Part shown: positions 58,480-64,000 of the stretch, one piece after another
Numbering within the stretch: the first letter of the stretch is position 1
How the letters are laid out: each line of letters opens with the position of its first letter
Origin: Ailanthus altissimus
Lineage: Eukaryota > Streptophyta > Magnoliopsida > Sapindales > Simaroubaceae
DNA: 64,000 nucleotides
Reading direction: 5' to 3'
Assembly: GCA_946807835.1 (NCBI GenBank)
Contig: OX327697.1
Coordinates: 4,851,001 to 4,915,000, forward strand
The notes under the pieces: model-generated
Seen by the model: the letters and a program-made list of their open reading frames with translations, nothing else
Told to the model about the DNA's origin: nothing
Database searches by the model: none
Position numbers and translations under genes: made by a program

Positions 58480-59200
58480 TGGTTACATCTAAGTATGAAG
58501 TAGAGAAATTCAAGACGAATGACTTCAATTTGTGAAAGTTAAAGGTGAAAGCGTTGTTGGTGAGCCAATGATTAGGCTTGGCATTAGAGGAGATTGCAGT
58601 GCCATCTAGTGAAGAAGAAAAGACACCAAAGTTATCTAAGGCTAAAAGCAAAAAAAAAATGACATTCAAGAAAGATCTCATAGTTTAATTGTTTTGTCAT
58701 TGAGCGATGAAGTATTGAGGGAAGTAGCAGATGAAATGATGGCAATTGGTGTTTGGAAGAAGCTTGACTCACTTTATATTCGGAAGTCATTGGCCAATAA
58801 AATACATATAAAGAAGAAGCTGTATCAGTTGTTCATGTCTGAGGGGACACTAATAAAAAAACACATAGATGTCTTCAATAAGATCACCATTGATCTTAAG
58901 TCTATCAACATCAAGATGGAAGATGAAGATAAGGTGATAATTTTGCTGAGTTCACTTCTGAAAAGTTATGAGAGTTTTGTTGATACATTACTCTATGACA
59001 GAGAGAGTTTAATGATGAGTGATGTGAAATCATTATTAAACTCAAAATTATTAGAAAAACAGATTGAGGTTAATGTAGAGTGGTTATCTATAAGAGGAAT
59101 GACCTCACAGAGAGATGAAAAGAAGAAGGGCTCAAGATTGAAGTCTATGATTCCTAATAAGTGCTATTACTACAAGAAAGATTGACACTTTATAAAAAAA
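58480..59200 (+). pseudogene. gag of the Tork-like copia element
   Basis: It begins MVTSKYEVEKFKTNDFNL, followed by a stop where Trp is expected, then LKVKALLVSQ. The long frame 58,694-59,185 contains WKKLDSLYIRKSLANKI, KKKLYQLFMSEG, and EDEDKVIILLSSLLKSYESF, the UBN2-type capsid. The zinc knuckle is reduced to CYYYKKD followed by a stop and HFI, with two of the metal ligands lost. Frameshifts occur near 58,690 and 59,185. Confidence 0.88.
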
Positions 59201-60620
59201 ATTGTCTAGAGAAGAAAGCAAAAGAAAAAAAGAATATGAATGCTATGCTTGCCTATGATGAAAGTTATGACAGTGCAGAGACTCTAGTCGCTATTAATGG
59301 TAAGAGTACTAAACATTGGGTTCTTAATTCTAGTTGCACTTTTTACATATGTCCACATAAGTCATGGTTTATCAATTTTCAGCCTATTAGTCGTGGTGAG
59401 ATATTGATGGGTAATGATGTAGCTTGTCAATTGATGAGAATTAATAGCATCAAACTTAGGTTACATGATGGATGAGTAAGAAAAACTTAATTTTACTAGA
59501 AACTTTATACCACAATGGATATTCTATCGGGATTAACTAAGGAAATTTGAGAATATTAAAGGGTTCTATGGTTGTAATGTGAGGTAAGAAGCGCAAGGGA
59601 ATTTATATGCTAAAGAAAGAGGCAGTGAGTGGTTCTACAACATTCTCTGTAGTTGATGCGAATATGTAAACCAAGTTGTGGCATCATAGACTAGCACACC
59701 TATGTGAGAGAAACCTAAAAGAGTTATTTAGTCAAAAGGTATTTGGTGTGGATAAGTTTCAGCTATTAGAGTTTTGTGAGCATTGTGTGCTAGGAAAAGT
59801 ATATATAGTAAAGTTCAGTATCGATAAGCATAAGACTAAGAGGACTCTTGACTACATACACTTAAATATTTGAGGATCAGCACAGACAACACCTATAGTG
59901 GGGCTAGATTATTTTTCACATTTATTGATTACTATTCGAGAAAGCTGTGGGTTTATGTGTTAAAGAATAAAAAGCAAGTATTTGATACGTTCAAGACTTG
60001 GAAGATCTTTGTTGAAAATCAAATAAGCAAAATGGTGAAAAGGCTAAAAACAGATAATGGCCTTAAATTTTACAATAGAGAGTTTGATGGGTTTTGTATT
60101 TAGCATGGGATTGTAAGGCATATAGTTATGAGATTAACATTGCAACAGAATGGTATAGCTGAGAGGATGAATAAACCATACTTGAAAGGGTTAGATGCAT
60201 ACTTACCAATACAAAGATATCCAAGGCATTTTTGGGTGAAGTTGTGATGACTATAGCTTATCTGATCAATAGAAGTCCCTCATCGGCGATAGACTTCAAG
60301 ACCTCAGAAAAAAAATGGTTTGGCAACTATTCCACGTATGGTCACTTTAGAATATTTAGCTGCTAAACTTTTGTTCATGTGAAGCAAGGCAAGTTGGAAC
60401 CAAAAGCTTTGAAGGAGATATTTATAAGGTATCTTGAAGGAGTGAAAAAATATAAGGTGTGGTGTAGAAAGTTGACACCTTTAAAGAGTATTATAAGTCG
60501 TGATGTGACGTTTGATGAGACGATGACGTTGAAAGCCTGCCAAAAAGATGACAAAGAAGAACCTGTACTCAAGAAAGACTCAACACCTGAGTCAATTGAT
60601 GTTAAAGTATAGCTTGAGTA
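59200..60620 (+). pseudogene. Protease and integrase of the Tork-like copia element
   Basis: The protease start reads KHWVLNSSCTFYICPHKSWF, where the catalytic DSG is NSS. The GAG-pre-integrase segment MWHHRLAHLCERNLKEL (59,676) has the zinc-binding HH and later CEHC. In the integrase core the first Asp is lost: DYIHLNI followed by a stop, where DYIHSD(L)WGP is usual. TFIDYYSRKLWVYVLKNKKQVF and RLKTDNGLKF (second Asp) follow. ERMNK marks the region of the catalytic Glu. LKEIFIRYLEG and KYKVWCRK match the C-terminal part. Confidence 0.87.
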
Positions 60621-60769
60621 TAGATTTGATATGCCCCCAGATTAATACTTTAACAAGAAGATCATTGATGATAAGCTACGAATATCGGTGAGTCAAGCCT
60701 ATTCAAAGTAAGATTAGGACTTCTGAGATGGAACTTTAAAAGTATTAGCTAGCCAGATATAGGCTAAGA

Positions 60770-62410
60770 AGAATGATTAACCCATCAGTCAGGTATACAC
60801 AAGGAGATTTGGTTACTCGCGCCTTTAATTTTGCTTACACTCTTAAGTGTGATGAGCCTAAGACATATAATGAGGCAATGAAGAGTGAGAATAAAGAGAA
60901 ATGGCAGCAGACAATGAAAGAAGAGAATAATTTTCTTAAGAAGAACAATACCTGGTATTGGTAGAGATACTTCAATAGAAACTAGTAGGGTGCAAGTGGG
61001 TATAGAAGGTTAAGAAGGGGATATCGAGAATAGTGCCTACAAGATTCAAGGATAGGCTAGTTTCACAAGGTTTTACTCAGAGAGAGGGGATGAACTTTCA
61101 TAAGATATTCTCATTAGTCGTCAAGAACACAATCATTAGGATTCTTTTAGCAATGTGTGCAAGCCTTGATTTACATTTAGAGCAAATGGATGTAAAGATA
61201 AATTTTCTGCATGGAGAGCTTGAAGAAAATATTTACACGATACAGTCGTAAGAGTTTGTAAAGCTCGAGAAAGAGGACCATGCTTGTTTACGAAAAAATT
61301 ATTATATGGGTTGAAGCAATCTCATAACAATGGTATAAGAGATTCGATGAGTTTATAATGACTTGTGAATTTAGTGGGAGCAAGTATGACGGATGTGTGT
61401 ACTTTAAGAGATTGAGCAATAAGATGATGTATTTTCTTTTATATGTGGATGACATGTTGATCGCGTATAGAGATATAGAGGAAATATAGAAACTTAAGAA
61501 GTAGTTGAGTAACGAGTTTGAGATGAAGGATTTGAGAGCAGCAAAGAGAATTTTGGGTATGGATTTTATAAGGGAAAGAAGAGATGTTATCTTTTTGTCA
61601 TAGCAGCGGTATATACTCAAGATCATAAAGAAGTTTGGTATATCTAATGTAAAAGTTATTTCCACTTCTTTGGCTATGTATTTCAAACATTCACTAGCAC
61701 AGTCACCAACATCCAAATAGGAGAAACTGTGTAAGAGTAAAATATCGTATTCAAATGTTGTAGGGAGTATTATGTATGCGATGATTTATACAAGACCAGG
61801 TATAGCACAAGCTGTGAGTGTGGTGAGTAGATACATGGCAAATCTCAATAAGGATCACTGGCTTGCCATAAAATAAATATTGAGATATCTCAAGGGAATC
61901 ATATGTTAATGTATAAGAGGGTTGAGAATGAGAGTGTAATGGTAAGAGGATACGTTGATTAAGATTATGTAAGTGATCTAGATAAGAAAAGATTATTGTC
62001 GGGTTACGCATTCGCAGTGTTTAGATATAGTGTGTGTTGGATATTGGTTCTACAGCGTGTGGTGGCATTATCTACCACAGAGGTGCAGTATATATCAGTT
62101 GGTGAAGCTATTAAGAAGGCCGCCTAGTTGAAAGGCATATGCATAGAGGTAACGGTTACTGAAAGAGTCAACACCAATGTGTATTTTGATAGCCAGAGTA
62201 CCATACACCTAATCAAGCATCAAGTGTTTCATGAGAGGTCTAAATACATTGATGCTTAGTTTCATTACATTCGAGAGATTATCAAAAGTGACGAGATTAG
62301 TCTAACAAAGATTGCGTTGTCTGAAAATCCTATTGATATGTTGACTAAGCCACTACCCTCGGTTAAGTTGATCCTATTCAAGGACTTAATCAAAGTCACT
62401 ACTATATGAG
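60770..62410 (+). pseudogene. Reverse transcriptase and RNase H of the Tork-like copia element
   Basis: RT is read from EAMKSENKEKWQQTMKEE, RFKDRLVSQGFTQREGMNF and KIFSLVVKNTIIRILLAM, then LHLEQMDVKINFLHGELEE and the catalytic LYVDDMLIA (about 61,437-61,465), where both Asp are intact. RNase H follows with YTRPGIAQAVSVVSRYM, ILRYLKG, TTEVQYIS and the end PIDMLTKPLP (about 62,335). Stops and frameshifts lie between the blocks. Two open minus-strand frames over 61,288-62,011 are antisense shadows. Confidence 0.9.
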
Positions 62411-62479
62411 GGTGATTGAAGATGCGAAGATGAGAGATCTTAGATACTTCGTGGATGATTTTGAATCAATGAGAAGATT

Positions 62480-62810
62480 TGTGAAAAGTTGATTAAAAAT
62501 CATCCCTAATTTGTATCCACTTGATTTAGGAATAACATAGGACATTTAATGCCTATATAAAACACTAGATTGAAAATCCCTTGACTATAAGAGAGAGCAA
62601 TTAAGAGAGTTCTTCCTTGTAAAAGGTATACTTTGTGAAATGTCTTTTGATTTATTAATAAAATAAGTGAGATCTTGATCCGCCGTGAATGTAGACAAGT
62701 TACCGAACTACATAAATCTTGTGTTTTCTTCTACTCTCATTCTCTTTTTTAATTTCTAATTGCTTAATTCTGCATTATATCTTCTTGGGTTTATTGTTTC
62801 CGCTTCAACA
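62480..62810 (+). repeat. 3' LTR of the Tork-like copia element (331 bp)
   Basis: Collinear with the 5' LTR except for the missing threefold repeat block. Ends GCTTCAACA. A purine-rich GAAGATGCGAAGATGAGAGA at about 62,418 may be the polypurine tract region, though it is not directly adjacent. Confidence 0.88.
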
Positions 62811-63904
62811 ATCCATAAAACCAAGGATTAAAATAACATTTTCTCAAAGATTAAAGTACTACATAGGGTAAATGACTAATTGCCCTAAAGTACTTTAGCC
62901 ATTGTTAGAAATACATACCATAAGATGATTCCTATGATTGCTGATGCCTAAAAATTGAGCATTACAGCAAAGAAAAATGACTAGAATAGAAAGGAATCGG
63001 AATTGGAAGCCCTTAAGGTGACAAAAAGGATATTAATTCAGAATGTTGTAAAGGTAATGTAGCTAATCATTTTTAGCCTAATATCTCACAGGTACTCTTA
63101 TTATTGTAGTGCTTCATTCTTAAGAGTTCAGAGCAATTTGTCTCATTCTAAAATAAACCAAATTTTTAGATAGACAATTGCTTGATTTGCCTATCTCCAC
63201 ATTTAAAGGTTGTTGGGGTTATAGTTCTCTACACTTGCAATATTGTTAAATTAATTTTTTTAATTATTACTAATCAACATATATGCACCTTGGTTTTTGT
63301 TTTTTTTAAGTAAATAAAAATTGTTTGTTACATTCATAGGAAAGAAAATGAAAAAAAGAAGAATGTTTAAGAAAAATATAATATCAAAATAAGTTGTTTA
63401 TTGAAAATAAATAACTTTTTAAACAAATGTTCTTTGATACTTATAACTATCTAAGACTTCTGAAGTTTAAATTTAACTTAATGCCACGGGATGGATATTT
63501 ATTATTGACTTAAAAGACTTGTTTATTAGGTAATACTTCTTACCTGCTCATATATACTAAATATATAACCAATTACTATTTGATTGTGGGATATGACATT
63601 CTATCCCACCCAACCACGTGATGCCTTCGTCACGGTTTAACTTAAACTTAGGAGTCAACTTGGCCTATATTACCCATCTCTCAAGAACATAGGGCCTACT
63701 ACCCACACGAAAATCTTTATTTGAGTTCAACACATAGGATTTTTAGGCTCACTTGGCCCATAATGCCCATCTTATTGGGGACATGAATGACCTACTTTCT
63801 ACATGGTAATTTTTATTAGGGTGATTTTTGGGTGCACATGCAAATAAGAATTTGGATTCACTCTGATATCACTTACCATGGGTCGAACGATTGCCATTGA
63901 TCTT
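62811..63904. other. Intergenic DNA with a possible minus-strand copia PBS relic
   Basis: No gene. Near 63,860 the minus strand reads TGATATCAGAGTG, close to the tRNA-iMet primer-binding sequence of copia elements, and 63,560-63,860 has a different, more G+C-rich texture. This may be the relic of another element, but nothing else supports it. Confidence 0.35.
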
Positions 63905-64000
63905 GTGAAAAGTTGATTAAAAATCATCTATAATCCTAAGTAAACTAGTATTTTATATCCTAAATGAAATATGACTTTCTAAACCAAATCCCATTAGGTT
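63905..64000 (+). repeat. Start of another LTR of the Tork-like family, cut by the window edge
   Basis: TTGTGAAAAGTTGATTAAAA at 63,905 matches the start of the LTR at 62,480, and ATCCTAAATGAAATATGACT matches the repeat block at 57.95-58.06 kb. It continues beyond the window. Confidence 0.85.

Larger units (their letters stand above)
57920..62810 (+). mobile_element. Tnt1/Tork-like Ty1/copia retrotransposon, near full length, inactive
   Basis: LTRs 57,920-58,446 and 62,480-62,810 begin TGTAAAAAG / TGTGAAAAG and end CTTCAACA, flanked by ATGCA and ATCCA (one mismatch). The primer binding site reads AACTAGTATCAAAGG, a variant of the tRNA-iMet complement. gag, protease, integrase, RT and RNase H follow in copia order (integrase before RT) on the plus strand. 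Stops and frameshifts in every domain show it is inactive. The gag is related to that of the deleted element at 54-57 kb but the LTRs are different. Confidence 0.92.

Noticed and set aside
61288..62011. Two minus-strand frames of 142 and 86 codons
   Set aside because: Antisense shadows of the copia RT and RNase H, which are recognisable on the plus strand.
57920..62810. Possibility that the Tork-like copia element is autonomous because YVDD is intact
   Set aside because: gag, protease, integrase and RNase H all carry stops, frameshifts or lost catalytic residues, and the LTRs differ in length by nearly 200 bases.
1..64000. CRISPR arrays, bacterial operons, riboswitches, rRNA genes
   Set aside because: Nothing of the kind is present; spaced repeats found are minisatellites or LTRs in plant nuclear DNA.

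Overview
The window is repeat-dominated intergenic DNA from a flowering plant, most likely a eudicot. It is very AT-rich. It holds Ty3/gypsy and Ty1/copia polyproteins of plant type, MuDR-like (MULE) transposases with an ULP1-type protease, and a decayed copy of the plant cytokinin-activating gene LOG. Only one locus (about 48.7-49.2 kb, minus) looks like an ordinary host gene exon, and I cannot name it. All mobile-element genes seen carry stops, frameshifts or lost catalytic residues.

Layout. 1-13.5 kb: a Tat-type Ty3/gypsy element on the minus strand (5' LTR at 10.5-13.5 kb; gag, protease, RT, RNase H, integrase running leftwards; a 71-bp minisatellite after integrase). It is interrupted by two members (A and B) of one long TG...CA family with 5-bp target duplications. 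13.5-34 kb: a minus-strand MULE transposase relic split by a gag-only copia element (15,613-30,498, exact CTCTA duplication), itself split by an Athila-type gypsy element (16,761-28,592, two 1.43-kb LTRs). The Athila element carries, after its integrase, an unidentified 174-codon ORF and an intronless LOG pseudogene. A third member (C) of the A/B family sits in the same MULE relic (TATAC duplication). 34-38.5 kb: AT-rich DNA with inverted-repeat elements, one holding a dense cluster of TTGAC (W-box) cores. 38.5-44.5 kb: a MULE with a plus-strand transposase and a convergent ULP1-like protease gene. 44.5-46.8 kb: gag and putative LTR of a third gypsy element. 46.8-53 kb: the candidate host exon and intergenic DNA. 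53-64 kb: LTR relics, a deleted copia element (54,237-57,012), a near full-length Tnt1/Tork-like copia element (57,920-62,810), and the start of a further LTR of that family at the right edge.

The most unusual object is the Athila element with a cellular cytokinin-activation gene in the place where such elements often keep an env-like ORF. The order of events in 13.5-34 kb can be read from nesting: MULE first, then copia and element C independently, then Athila. Many lost catalytic residues are explained by G-to-A or C-to-T changes, as expected for methylated, silenced DNA. Coordinates of retroelement domains are approximate because frames are broken; LTR and target-duplication coordinates were read base by base.
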